From Pontimonas sp964350865 (GTDB lineage Bacteria > Actinomycetota > Actinomycetes > Actinomycetales > Microbacteriaceae), in the NCBI GenBank assembly GCA_964350865.1, contig CAYGLJ010000012.1, positions 1 to 28,408 of the forward strand: a stretch of 28,408 bases of DNA. The letters run 5' to 3'. The first letter of the stretch is position 1; every line of letters starts with the position of its first letter. This document shows, piece after piece, positions 7,978-15,770 of the stretch. The notes below the pieces were generated by a model. The model worked only from the letters and a program-made list of their open reading frames with translations. It did no database searches and was not told where the DNA came from. The translations under genes and the position numbers were made by a program.

Positions 7978-8358
7978 ATGCCGCTATCTGAGCACGAGCA
8001 GCGCCTGCTCGAAGAGATGGAGCGCAACCTCTATAAGAACGAGGCTGACGTGATGAGCACGGCGGGCCTGCGGAGGGCGCCGAACTACACCGCCATCGCG
8101 GTGGGCGTTTTGATGGGGCTGGTCGGCATCGTCACCATGGTTGTGGGCGTGTCACTCGATATCACGCTGGTCGGGATTGTGGGCTTCGGCGTTCTTTTTG
8201 CCGGGGTCATGGTCGCGGTGGCGTTCCCCGGTGCTCCCTCTGATGGTGCATCGACGTCGCCCTCTGCTCCGCGCGCGAAGAGCCCTGCAGGTTCGTCGTC
8301 CTTCATGGATCGCCTCAACGACCGGTGGGAGCGCAGGGAGCGTGGAGAGGGCCCGTAA
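7978..8358 (+). CDS. DUF3040 small membrane protein
   Basis: The 126-residue protein begins MPLSEHEQRLLEEMERNLY, the hallmark of the actinobacterial DUF3040 family. Two membrane segments (about 38-58 and 62-83) follow, then a cytoplasmic, charged tail ending in an Arg/Glu-rich stretch. GGGGAGGA at 7967-7974 gives a strong ribosome site. The family's function is unknown. Its placement just before mraZ is conserved (Rv2169c lies similarly in M. tuberculosis), which hints at an envelope or division role without proving it. Confidence 0.88.
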   Translation: MPLSEHEQRLLEEMERNLYKNEADVMSTAGLRRAPNYTAIAVGVLMGLVGIVTMVVGVSLDITLVGIVGFGVLFAGVMVAVAFPGAPSDGASTSPSAPRAKSPAGSSSFMDRLNDRWERRERGEGP

Positions 8359-8400
8359 GGCCCGAGTGGAGCGCTAGCCCACCTTCGGTGGCTCTCAAGA

Positions 8401-8426
8401 AACCGGCCCTCAGGGCCGGTTTTTTT
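8401..8426 (+). terminator. Intrinsic terminator after the DUF3040 gene
   Basis: A perfect 9-bp stem (AACCGGCCC, loop TCA, GGGCCGGTT) runs into a T-tract that ends at 8426. It isolates the dcw transcript downstream from the DUF3040 gene. A smaller CCACC-TTC-GGTGG hairpin lies just upstream. Confidence 0.92.
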
Positions 8427-8500
8427 GTGCGCGCCCAGTATTTTCCTGGTTTCTGCGGGTGGAGTCGTTCCCAAAAACCCGGGGAAGAAAAAAGCTAAAA

Positions 8501-8540
8501 GTGGTTGAATTTGGAGCAAAGTGGAGTAAAGTGGTGAATA
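8501..8540 (+). promoter_or_regulatory. Four MraZ-type operator boxes with exact 10-base period
   Basis: Four consecutive decamers read GTGGTTGAAT, TTGGAGCAAA, GTGGAGTAAA and GTGGTGAATA, so TGG recurs every 10 bases. MraZ is known to bind direct repeats of TGGGN with 5-base spacers ahead of its own gene in other bacteria. This array ends 33 bases before the mraZ ATG, so it is the expected autoregulatory site of the dcw cluster. A TTGGAG/TGAATA pair (18-base spacing) inside the boxes may be the promoter, which would make MraZ binding repressive. That part is inference. Confidence 0.8.
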
Positions 8541-8573
8541 CCTTCTCGTGGCCGGACAAGAAAGGGGGGCACC

Positions 8574-9005
8574 ATGTTCTTGGGTACGCACGCCCCCAAG
8601 CTCGACGACAAAGGCCGAGTAATCCTCCCGGCGAGATTTCGTGACGAGCTCGCGAACGGTTTGGTTCTGACTCGCGGTCAAGAGAGATGTATTTACGTCT
8701 TCACATCCAAAGACTTCGATGCTCACGTCGAGCGACTTCGGGAGGCACCACTGACCTCAAAGGCCAGTCGAGACTTCCTGCGCCTCTTCCTCTCAGGAGC
8801 ATCCTCTGAGATTCCCGACAAGCAGAACCGGGTAACCATTCCTCCTGCGCTGCGCGACTACGCGGGGCTCGAGCGCGAGCTCACCGTAATCGGTGCGGGA
8901 AACCGAGCCGAGATTTGGTCCTCCACCGCATGGGATCAGTACTACGAAGAACGCGAACAGGCCTTCTCAGACACCGAAGAGGAGGTGATTCCGGGGCTTT
9001 TGTAG
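8574..9005 (+). CDS. mraZ: Transcriptional regulator MraZ
   Basis: MraZ is an AbrB-like ring-forming DNA-binding protein that controls the dcw cluster. The 143 residues contain the two family repeats. The first starts GTHAPKLDDKGRVILPARFR (about 4-23) and the second holds PDKQNRVTIPPALRDYAGL. Length is typical. AAAGGGGGG (8561-8569) precedes the ATG by 4 bases. It is the first gene after the terminator and the operator boxes, followed by rsmH. Confidence 0.96.
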   Translation: MFLGTHAPKLDDKGRVILPARFRDELANGLVLTRGQERCIYVFTSKDFDAHVERLREAPLTSKASRDFLRLFLSGASSEIPDKQNRVTIPPALRDYAGLERELTVIGAGNRAEIWSSTAWDQYYEEREQAFSDTEEEVIPGLL

Positions 9006-9105
9006 CCCTGAAGTCTGACTCCCCTCCGTGAGCCCTGTGTCACCTTCCCCGGTCCCAGGTCATCACACGGAAGGGAATCAGACTCCAGGGACACCGGGTA
9101 AATCT

Positions 9106-10065
9106 ATGATTGGGACCTACTCTCACATCCCCGTACTCGCACCCCGAGCACTGGAGCTTCTCTCTCCGGCGCTCCAGGGGGACTCGCCCCTTCTCGTGGA
9201 CGCCACTCTCGGGCTCGGTGGGCACACCGAAATGTTCCTCAGCTCTCTTCCGGCACTCAGAGTCCTGGGCATTGACCGTGACCCGGAAGCGCTGGAGCAA
9301 GCCCGTGAGCGTCTTGCGCCCTTCGGCGATCGAGTGATGTTTGCGCTGTGCCGCTACGACGAGCTGGGCTCCGCGCTGGATGAGCATGTTCCCCACCAGG
9401 CTCCAGACGCAATCCTCTTCGATTTAGGAGTTTCATCCCTCCATCTCGACAAACCTGAACGCGGATTCTCTTACTCGCACGACGCTCCCCTGGACATGCG
9501 GATGAACCCTCAAGACGATGTCAGCGCTGCGGATGTTCTTCAGTCGTTCACCGAAGCTGATCTGGCCGACCTCTTTTATCGCCTGGGCGACGAAAAGCTT
9601 GCCAAGCGCTACGCGCGGGCCATCGTTGAGCGTCGTCTACAGGCTCCGATTGTCCGGACCGGTGATCTTGTGGAGGTTCTTCAAGAAGCAACGCCCTACG
9701 CGCTGAAAGACAAAGGCCACCCGGCAAAGCGCGTCTTCCAGGCACTTCGGATGGCAGTGAACCAAGAGCTCGACTCGCTGGCACGAGCGCTGCCCGCTGC
9801 TTTTGAGCGCGTGGCCATCGGGGGCCGAGTGGCGATCATGTCCTATCACTCCGGTGAGGACCGCCTTGTCAAGCGGGAGCTTCGGAGGCTTTCCACGTCG
9901 AGCGCTCCCGCTGGTCTGCCCAGAGAGCTCCCCGAACACCGTCCCAGTTTTCGTGAGATCACCCGCGGTGCCGAGATGGCAAGCGCAGAAGAAATCACAT
10001 CCAATCCACGAAGCGCCTCTGTCCGACTGCGGGCAGGCGAGAAAGTGAAAGAGGTAACTCGATGA
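9106..10065 (+). CDS. rsmH: 16S rRNA (cytosine(1402)-N(4))-methyltransferase RsmH
   Basis: RsmH methylates C1402 of 16S rRNA in the decoding centre, using SAM. Visible motifs are HIPVLAPRALELL at the N-terminus, the SAM-binding LVDATLGLGGHTEMFL, then GIDRDPEAL, FDLGVSSLHLD, ERGFSY, LDMRMN and FQALRMAVNQEL. The ending YHSGEDRLVKREL matches the family SFHSLEDR region. The ATG at 9106 gives 319 residues and places HIPVL at residue 6, as in the family. An in-frame GTG at 9028 would add 26 Pro/Ser-rich residues whose codon use looks non-coding. Neither start has a strong ribosome site. The stop overlaps the next gene as ATGA. Confidence 0.93.
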   Translation: MIGTYSHIPVLAPRALELLSPALQGDSPLLVDATLGLGGHTEMFLSSLPALRVLGIDRDPEALEQARERLAPFGDRVMFALCRYDELGSALDEHVPHQAPDAILFDLGVSSLHLDKPERGFSYSHDAPLDMRMNPQDDVSAADVLQSFTEADLADLFYRLGDEKLAKRYARAIVERRLQAPIVRTGDLVEVLQEATPYALKDKGHPAKRVFQALRMAVNQELDSLARALPAAFERVAIGGRVAIMSYHSGEDRLVKRELRRLSTSSAPAGLPRELPEHRPSFREITRGAEMASAEEITSNPRSASVRLRAGEKVKEVTR

Positions 10066-10703
10066 CTGCTCTAGCTCACAGTGTGGGGAGCGCACCTCGG
10101 GCAACGAAGCCCCGCGCAGTGTCCTCGACACGCCAGAAGGCCAGGGCGGATGCTGTTCCCAAGCTCCGCTATATCGTGGTGCTGCTGGCCGGCATTTTCT
10201 CGATTTTAGGTGGACAACTCTTGCTCTCTATCGCCGTGTCAGGTGGTGCGTACGAAATCGCCTCACTGAAAACGGATCTTCGGGGCAGTCAGCAACAGCA
10301 ACAGATCGTGGGCGAGGAAATCAGCGCCCTGGTCGCTCCCGACACCCTCGCTACCTTGGCAGGGTCCATGGGGATGGTGCCCGACAATAACCCCGCCTAC
10401 ATCAGGGTTTCTGATGGCGCTGTGGTGGGGGAGGCCATTCCTGCAGAAGCCTCGGCCAGCGGTCAAGTCTTCGCTGTGACGGCCGGGACGGAATCCGTTG
10501 TCGCGCCGGAGATTGTGGAAGATGTGTTCCTGACCATTTCCACCGCGACGGCACTCGAGGCTGATGTGACGGATGTCCTGGCTCCCCACACCGCTGAGGT
10601 GGACGCTTCCCAGACTGCGCAGCCGACGGCATCGCTGGTGGTGGCAACCGAGCCCCCTGCGCCCCGATTTGGTGGTTCGATCCCTTCCCCGGTGACGCGC
10701 TAG
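10062..10703 (+). CDS. ftsL: FtsL-like bitopic division protein
   Basis: The 213-residue protein has a basic cytoplasmic N-terminus and one membrane segment (about 35-57). A short Gln-rich helical stretch (about 62-92) resembles the FtsL coiled coil, and an extracytoplasmic tail completes it. Position between rsmH and ftsI and this topology define FtsL in actinobacteria, since sequence conservation is low. It would bridge FtsQ and FtsB-like proteins to FtsW/FtsI at the septum. The last 95 or so residues are Ala/Thr/Val/Glu-rich and disordered-looking, making it longer than classic FtsL (about 100-130 residues). The ATG overlaps the rsmH stop by 4 bases, implying translational coupling. Confidence 0.78.
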   Translation: MTALAHSVGSAPRATKPRAVSSTRQKARADAVPKLRYIVVLLAGIFSILGGQLLLSIAVSGGAYEIASLKTDLRGSQQQQQIVGEEISALVAPDTLATLAGSMGMVPDNNPAYIRVSDGAVVGEAIPAEASASGQVFAVTAGTESVVAPEIVEDVFLTISTATALEADVTDVLAPHTAEVDASQTAQPTASLVVATEPPAPRFGGSIPSPVTR

Positions 10704-10713
10704 TAGGAAAACG

Positions 10714-12456
10714 ATGGCTCACCAGCGCATTTCCAGTCGCCGCATGGGCGTTGCGCTTCTGGTTATCTTCCTGATGGCGGGGTTACTGGTGTCTCGTCTG
10801 GTTGATGTCCAAGTGGTGCGCGCCGCGGAGCTCCAGGAACAATCTGCTGAGATTCGCACGACCAGCGAGGTGATCTGGGCCTCACGGGGTTCGATTGTCG
10901 ATAGTTTTGGCAATGATTTGGCTACTGATGTCGACCGCTATGACGTCAGCGCAGACCCACGTAAGGTGGGAGATTTTCGGCGTGACGGTGACGTGGTTAC
11001 GGTCATGGCAGCCATGGCGGAGATTGCGCTGATTACGGGGGCAAACGCCGATGAGTTGCTCTACGCGGTGAACAGTAATCCTGAGGCCCACTTCACCTAC
11101 CTCGTGAAAAGTGTGAGCCCGGAGGACCGCCAGGCGCTGCGAGAGCTTCGCAACCCTTGGCTACAAATGGACTTGGTGCGTGAGCGTACCTACCCGTTTG
11201 GTCCGGTTACCGCGAACCTCACCGGCATGCTCGGCACGGACGAACCGCTTGCGGGGGTGGAGCGCAAATATGACTCGTGCCTGCGTGCGATCAACGGAAC
11301 TGCGACCTACCAAAAGGGTGCCGATGGCATTCGGCTACCCGGCACGACCCAGCTCGTGGAAGAACCCATCCATGGCGGTGATGTGAGGCTCACCATCGAC
11401 AGTGACCTTCAGTGGTACGTCCTCCAAACCCTTGCGGAGCATGGCAGCAACCTGGGAGCCCAATACGGATCCGCCATGGTGGTCCGGGTTGAGGACGGAC
11501 ACGTCCTCGCAGCGGCGGACTGGCCAACTTTCGACCCCAATGATTTTTCCGAGTCTCCTGTGGAGTTCATGGGTGCTCGCGCCTTCAGCTCACCCTATGA
11601 GCCTGGCTCCATCATGAAGTCTGTCGGTATTGCCATGCTGATTGATGGTGGCTACACCTATTCAGAGGACAAGATTGTTGCTCCTGGTTTTTATGAGGTT
11701 TACCCCGGTCGCTACATCAAGAACTTTTTGGTCGCCGATGATCGACAGCTGACCACAGCCGGGGTGCTTCACACTTCCTCCAACACGGGTATTTCTGTTC
11801 TCGCCGATCGAATGCCCAAGGCGGAGGCAACCCGATATCTTCGCAATTTTGGGTTTGGCGAAGTAACCGGAATCGATTTCTTGGGAGAGTCCTCCGGCCA
11901 GGTTCTCCCGGTTGACCAAGTCGACGTCGTGACCCGCTATAACCAGTTCTTTGGGCAAGGAATATCGGTCACAGCAGCCCAGATGGCGTCGTCCTACCAA
12001 ACTCTCGCCAATGACGGTGTGAGAGTGCCACTGCGGCTCGTGGACGGGTGTCTGACCAATGACGGTGAGTTCGTTCCTGAACCCGTTGCTGAACCCGTTC
12101 AGGTCGTCTCTGCCAGTGCGGCGCAACAAACCGTAAGGATGATGGAGACCATCGTGTCTCAGGGACCCCTGCGGAACACGTTAGAGGTTCCTGGTTACCG
12201 AGTCGCGGCCAAAACTGGTACCGCAGAAATTGCGACCTCTACAGGGTATGGCGATGATCGCGTGATTTCTCTTGCAGGTATGGCTCCCGCCGAGAATCCT
12301 GAGTACGTCGTGTTGGTCAGCTTTTACAAGCCTCAGACGTCCCGAGTTTCTACGGCAGCAGCACCGGCATTTCACGAGATCCTCTCCCACGTCCTCAAGC
12401 ACTATCGGGTCGCACCATCTACCGAGCCCGCCATCCTTCCCCCGCTAACCTGGTAG
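10714..12456 (+). CDS. ftsI: Septal peptidoglycan transpeptidase FtsI (PBP3, class B PBP)
   Basis: This enzyme cross-links septal peptidoglycan and works with FtsW. The 580 residues have a membrane anchor (about 11-31), a PBP dimerisation domain beginning ASRGSIVDSFGNDLA (56-70) and a transpeptidase domain. All three active-site motifs are present: SIMK (S299, K302), SSN (355-357) and KTG (500-502). The SxxK tetrad reads SIMK rather than the common STFK, which keeps both catalytic residues. AGGA 6-9 bases before the ATG serves as ribosome site. The retained catalytic triad is evidence that the cell still makes cross-linked peptidoglycan, which matters for the murD and murF remnants downstream. 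Confidence 0.95.
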   Translation: MAHQRISSRRMGVALLVIFLMAGLLVSRLVDVQVVRAAELQEQSAEIRTTSEVIWASRGSIVDSFGNDLATDVDRYDVSADPRKVGDFRRDGDVVTVMAAMAEIALITGANADELLYAVNSNPEAHFTYLVKSVSPEDRQALRELRNPWLQMDLVRERTYPFGPVTANLTGMLGTDEPLAGVERKYDSCLRAINGTATYQKGADGIRLPGTTQLVEEPIHGGDVRLTIDSDLQWYVLQTLAEHGSNLGAQYGSAMVVRVEDGHVLAAADWPTFDPNDFSESPVEFMGARAFSSPYEPGSIMKSVGIAMLIDGGYTYSEDKIVAPGFYEVYPGRYIKNFLVADDRQLTTAGVLHTSSNTGISVLADRMPKAEATRYLRNFGFGEVTGIDFLGESSGQVLPVDQVDVVTRYNQFFGQGISVTAAQMASSYQTLANDGVRVPLRLVDGCLTNDGEFVPEPVAEPVQVVSASAAQQTVRMMETIVSQGPLRNTLEVPGYRVAAKTGTAEIATSTGYGDDRVISLAGMAPAENPEYVVLVSFYKPQTSRVSTAAAPAFHEILSHVLKHYRVAPSTEPAILPPLTW

Positions 12457-12487
12457 CCGGGGTGCCGGTGCCCCAAGGAGGGGTGAC

Positions 12488-14032
12488 GTGGTGGACAAAG
12501 CGCTGACGCTTCGACCTCTGTCGACACCACCGAAGGCACTGAGCTCTCTCGCGCACACTCTCGGACTTGTGCACACGGGAGAGGATGTGAGTGTGACGGG
12601 GGTAGCCCTCGCCTCATCAGCCGTGCAGCCTGGTGATCTCTTTGTGGCGTTGCGCGGAGTCCATCGACACGGAAGTGAATTTTGGGTCGACGCGCTTCGA
12701 GCGGGTGCCCTGGCTGTGCTTACTGACGAGGAAGGTCTTGCTTCGCTCGAGGGTTCGCGGGCTCCGATTCTTGTTGCGAAGAACCCACGCGCTCTCCTAG
12801 GGGCTGTGTCAGCCGAAATCTATGGAACCCGATCTGGTGCCCTGCCCACCATTTTGGGAGTAACGGGGACTAACGGAAAGACATCCACCGCGTTTCTCCT
12901 CGAGGCGATCATGCGGGGCGTGGGTGCGCGAACTGCTCTCTCCACGACGGCGCTTCGCCAGGTGAATGGGGAGACTTTTGCAAGCACCCTGACGACACCG
13001 GAAGCACCGGATACTCATGCCATGATCGCGCGTGCGCGAGAAGAAGGTGTCAGCGCCGTAGCGGTCGAAATTAGCGCCCAGGCCCTCGACAAGAACCGCA
13101 TGGATGAGGTGGTGTGCGATGTTGCGGGGTTTACCAACCTCAGCCATGACCACCTCGAGGACTTTCACACGATGGAAAATTACCTCGAGGCTAAGGCCGC
13201 GCTCTTCACCGCGGAGAAAGCACGACAAGCAGTGGTGTGTGTAGACACCTCATGGGGTCAAAAGCTTGCGTCGAAAGTGACAATTCCCTGCACCACTCTC
13301 GGCCGACGGGGGAAAGTTGATGCTGAGTGGTTGTGGGACATTGTGGGGGTTCAGGGAGAGGCAACTACCTTTGTCGTGGAATCTCGAGAGGGGACAACGC
13401 TAGAAGTTGTGGTACCCGTCACAGGTGACCATATGGTTTCTAACGCCGCGCTCGCCACCGTGATGGTTATTCGCTCGGGAGTATCGCCGGAGCGTCTGGG
13501 AGCGCTCGGCCCTGGGAGCTCGGGAATCCCGGTATCCATTCCGGGGCGGATGGAGCGGGTTTCAGGTCCAAGGGGACCTCAGGTCTATGTGGACGCCGGC
13601 CGAAGCGCAGATGCTTACCATCACACACTGACGGCGCTCAGGGAGCGTACCCAGGGCTCGCTCATCATGGTCTGCGGAACCTCGGGAAATCGAGACGCGA
13701 CGAAGCGACCCATTATGGGTCGCACGGCAGCAGAAGAAGCTGACGTTGTGATCATTACCGATGATGACCCTCGCCGCGAGGATCCCACTGTTATTCGCGA
13801 AGGACTCCTCGAGGGGGCTCGCAGTGTTTCAGGCGCCGAGGTTCACGAGATTCCTGAGCCCAACGAGGCGATACGTTTCGCTGTTTCCCTCGCACAGGAG
13901 GGCGACACCATCCTGTGGAGTGGGCCGGGATCACAGGACTATCGGGACATCGGAGGGGTAAAAGTCCCCTTCTCGGCCCGCGACGAAGCCCGGCAGGCCC
14001 TCGACGAAGCTGGCTGGGGCGAGACACCGTGA
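12488..14032 (+). CDS. murE: UDP-MurNAc-dipeptide ligase MurE
   Basis: MurE adds the third, usually dibasic, residue to UDP-MurNAc-L-Ala(or Gly)-D-Glu, using ATP, in the cytoplasm. All 514 residues of the family are here. The P-loop is GVTGTNGKTST (K131), with LTTPEAPDTH, EISAQAL, FTNLSHDHL (218-223), the carbamylated-lysine segment YLEAKAALF (K236) and PGRMERV (352-358). The specificity motif reads DDPR (426-429), where meso-DAP enzymes have DNPR. This fits the Lys/Orn/DAB-type wall of Microbacteriaceae, though specificity is inferred. Residue 372 is Arg in VDAGRSADAY, where most family members have His (DYAH or DFGH). The GTG at 12488 follows GGAGGGG by 4 bases, and GTG 12491 is equally possible. 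The stop overlaps the next start as GTGA. Confidence 0.94.
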   Translation: MVDKALTLRPLSTPPKALSSLAHTLGLVHTGEDVSVTGVALASSAVQPGDLFVALRGVHRHGSEFWVDALRAGALAVLTDEEGLASLEGSRAPILVAKNPRALLGAVSAEIYGTRSGALPTILGVTGTNGKTSTAFLLEAIMRGVGARTALSTTALRQVNGETFASTLTTPEAPDTHAMIARAREEGVSAVAVEISAQALDKNRMDEVVCDVAGFTNLSHDHLEDFHTMENYLEAKAALFTAEKARQAVVCVDTSWGQKLASKVTIPCTTLGRRGKVDAEWLWDIVGVQGEATTFVVESREGTTLEVVVPVTGDHMVSNAALATVMVIRSGVSPERLGALGPGSSGIPVSIPGRMERVSGPRGPQVYVDAGRSADAYHHTLTALRERTQGSLIMVCGTSGNRDATKRPIMGRTAAEEADVVIITDDDPRREDPTVIREGLLEGARSVSGAEVHEIPEPNEAIRFAVSLAQEGDTILWSGPGSQDYRDIGGVKVPFSARDEARQALDEAGWGETP

Positions 14033-14676
14033 GCGAACTGCAGGTTGCGGGGGAGTGGCTGGACTGGGAGTCGGCCGGGGCGGAGCTAACGTTTGGCGAC
14101 GCTCGGGACACGCTGCGTATCCCCGGAATTAGTCTTGAGGCGAGAGATGCGGCCCTCCGCATAGTGCGGGATCAGCTAGCCCTTGGTCACAGCCTGTCCG
14201 AATCGATAGGGGAGGCTGCCGCTGTCGCTGCCTCCCAGAAGCTTCCTGTCGGAGTGGCGATGTCGGATGATGTGATCCTGGTCGACGCTTCTCATGTCAC
14301 CCAAGCTTCACCTGCTGTGGATATCACCAAGTCAGTGTCGTCACTCGCTCGTGGGACTCGTCGCGTCGTGGCTGTCGCAGGTACTCTCGATTTCTCGGGC
14401 GAATCTGACTACGACAATCTCAGTGCTTTCGGGGCACTCATGGTTCGGCTCAATGTCACGCAGGTCTTTGCGGTGGGGCGAGGCGCCAGGGCGTTGTTCC
14501 TCTCGGTCGGTATGGAGGGTTCCTGGGATGGAGAGTCGCGGTTCTGCGAGGACAGCGACAGCGCGTACGATGACATCCGTGCGCATATTCGGCCGGGAGA
14601 CGTTGTCCTTGTCCTCGGTAGCACCGATGAGTCGATGTCCCCGATGGTTCAGAAGCTGAAAGCGGACCTCTCGTGA
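14029..14676 (+). CDS. MurF remnant: C-terminal domain only, no ATPase domain
   Basis: This occupies the murF slot between murE and mraY but codes for only 215 residues, where MurF has about 450-480. Residues 30-75 resemble the end of the MurF central domain. Residues 80-215 follow the C-terminal domain, with VAVAGTLDFSGESD (family VLGDMLELGDES), FAVGRGAR and RPGDVVLVLGS. The N-terminal substrate domain, the GTxGKTxxK P-loop and the DHLD-type motif are absent. The C-terminal NDSYNANPDS motif is changed to VDASHVTQASP. The frame is clean, the GTG overlaps the murE stop (GTGA) and its own stop overlaps mraY (GTGA). Translation coupling is thus preserved. It cannot ligate D-Ala-D-Ala alone. The frame could be a scaffold or regulator, a subunit working with another ligase, or a decaying gene. 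An upstream ATG at 13915 lies inside murE and is not favoured. Confidence 0.82.
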   Translation: MSELQVAGEWLDWESAGAELTFGDARDTLRIPGISLEARDAALRIVRDQLALGHSLSESIGEAAAVAASQKLPVGVAMSDDVILVDASHVTQASPAVDITKSVSSLARGTRRVVAVAGTLDFSGESDYDNLSAFGALMVRLNVTQVFAVGRGARALFLSVGMEGSWDGESRFCEDSDSAYDDIRAHIRPGDVVLVLGSTDESMSPMVQKLKADLS

Positions 14677-15770
14677 GAATACTGCTGTTGGGGAGCGCCT
14701 TGGCGTTGGGCTTCTCTCTGTTCCTTACCCCCCTGTTTATTCGTCTTTTCGCGAAAATTGGGTGGGGACAATTCATCCGTCAGGATGGCCCTAAGACGCA
14801 TTATGTGAAGCGCGGCACTCCCACGATGGGCGGCATCGTCATTTTGCTGGCGGTGCTGTTTGGCTTTTTTGGTGCCCACCTCATCGAAGGTCGGATGCCA
14901 AGTCCCTCCGGTTTCCTCGTCATCGGCCTCATGGTCGGTTTGGGGCTCGTCGGGTTCTTGGATGATTTCTCCAAAGTGCGTCGTCAGCAATCTCTGGGGC
15001 TGTCGCCTCGAGGGAAAGTTATTGGGCAACTTGCGGTCTCGGTGGCGTTCGCGTGGGGGGCGGTGTCGTTTCCCGATGAGAATGGCGTAACCCCCGCTGC
15101 CCAAGGAATATCCGTTGTAAGAGGCGCAGATCTCCTGTCCTTCGTCGAGTGGGGCTACTGGGCTGCTGTTGTGGCATTCGCGGTGTGGGCGACCCTCATC
15201 ATCGTCGGAACATCCAACGCAGTGAACCTGACCGACGGATTGGATGGGCTTGCCAGTGGGGCGACAATCCTGGTCTTTGTCGCGTACGTGATGATTACGT
15301 TCTGGCAGTTCAACCAGTCCTGTTTCCGGGCCTTTCCCGACGAGGACGTCCTGTACAAGTGTTACGAGGTTCGAGATTCTCTGGAGCTGACCGCGGTTGC
15401 TGCCATTGTGGCGGCAAGTTTGATCGGGTTCCTGTGGTGGAACACTTCCCCCGCCAAGATTTTTATGGGAGACACCGGTTCCCTTGCCTTGGGCGGCGGT
15501 GTTGCAGCCCTTGCCCTGTTCTCGCGGACCGAGGTGTTGCTGCCCATCGTCGGAGGGCTTTTTGTGATTCTGACCGGCTCCGTGATTCTTCAGCGGCTGT
15601 ACTTCAAAGCCACCGGTGGACGCAGAATCTTTTACTCGTCCCCTTTGCACCACCATTACGAAATCAAAGGATGGGCTGAGGTCACCATTGTGGTGAGGTT
15701 CTGGCTTATTGCAGGGCTCTTTGCCGCGGTGGGAGCTGGATTGTTCTACCTGGAGTGGCTCAGTCGTTGA
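14673..15770 (+). CDS. mraY: Phospho-N-acetylmuramoyl-pentapeptide-transferase MraY
   Basis: MraY transfers phospho-MurNAc-peptide from UDP to undecaprenyl phosphate, giving lipid I in the membrane. The 365-residue, ten-helix protein has all family motifs: KTHYVKRGTPTMGG, the metal-binding GFLDDFSK, NAVNLTDGLDGLA, FMGDTGSLALGG and SPLHHHYEIKGW. The periplasmic loop between the middle helices (about 205-232, holding two cysteines) is somewhat long. The GTG start overlaps the murF-remnant stop by 4 bases. Intact MraY means a UDP-MurNAc-peptide substrate must still be produced, despite the defective murD and murF in this cluster. Confidence 0.95.
   Translation: MRILLLGSALALGFSLFLTPLFIRLFAKIGWGQFIRQDGPKTHYVKRGTPTMGGIVILLAVLFGFFGAHLIEGRMPSPSGFLVIGLMVGLGLVGFLDDFSKVRRQQSLGLSPRGKVIGQLAVSVAFAWGAVSFPDENGVTPAAQGISVVRGADLLSFVEWGYWAAVVAFAVWATLIIVGTSNAVNLTDGLDGLASGATILVFVAYVMITFWQFNQSCFRAFPDEDVLYKCYEVRDSLELTAVAAIVAASLIGFLWWNTSPAKIFMGDTGSLALGGGVAALALFSRTEVLLPIVGGLFVILTGSVILQRLYFKATGGRRIFYSSPLHHHYEIKGWAEVTIVVRFWLIAGLFAAVGAGLFYLEWLSR

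Noticed and set aside
8374..8396. Small CCACC-TTC-GGTGG hairpin as a separate terminator
   Set aside because: It has only 5 bp and no T-run. The adjacent 9-bp stem with T-tract explains termination.
9028..9105. Extended N-terminus of RsmH from the GTG at 9028
   Set aside because: The 26 added residues are Pro/Ser/Gly-rich, have no counterpart in the family and show mixed third-codon bases. ATG 9106 fits the family start better.
13915..14028. An earlier ATG giving a 253-residue murF product
   Set aside because: The extra 38 residues lie wholly inside murE in another frame and do not resemble any Mur domain. The GTG at 14029 forms the same 4-base overlap seen at neighbouring junctions.
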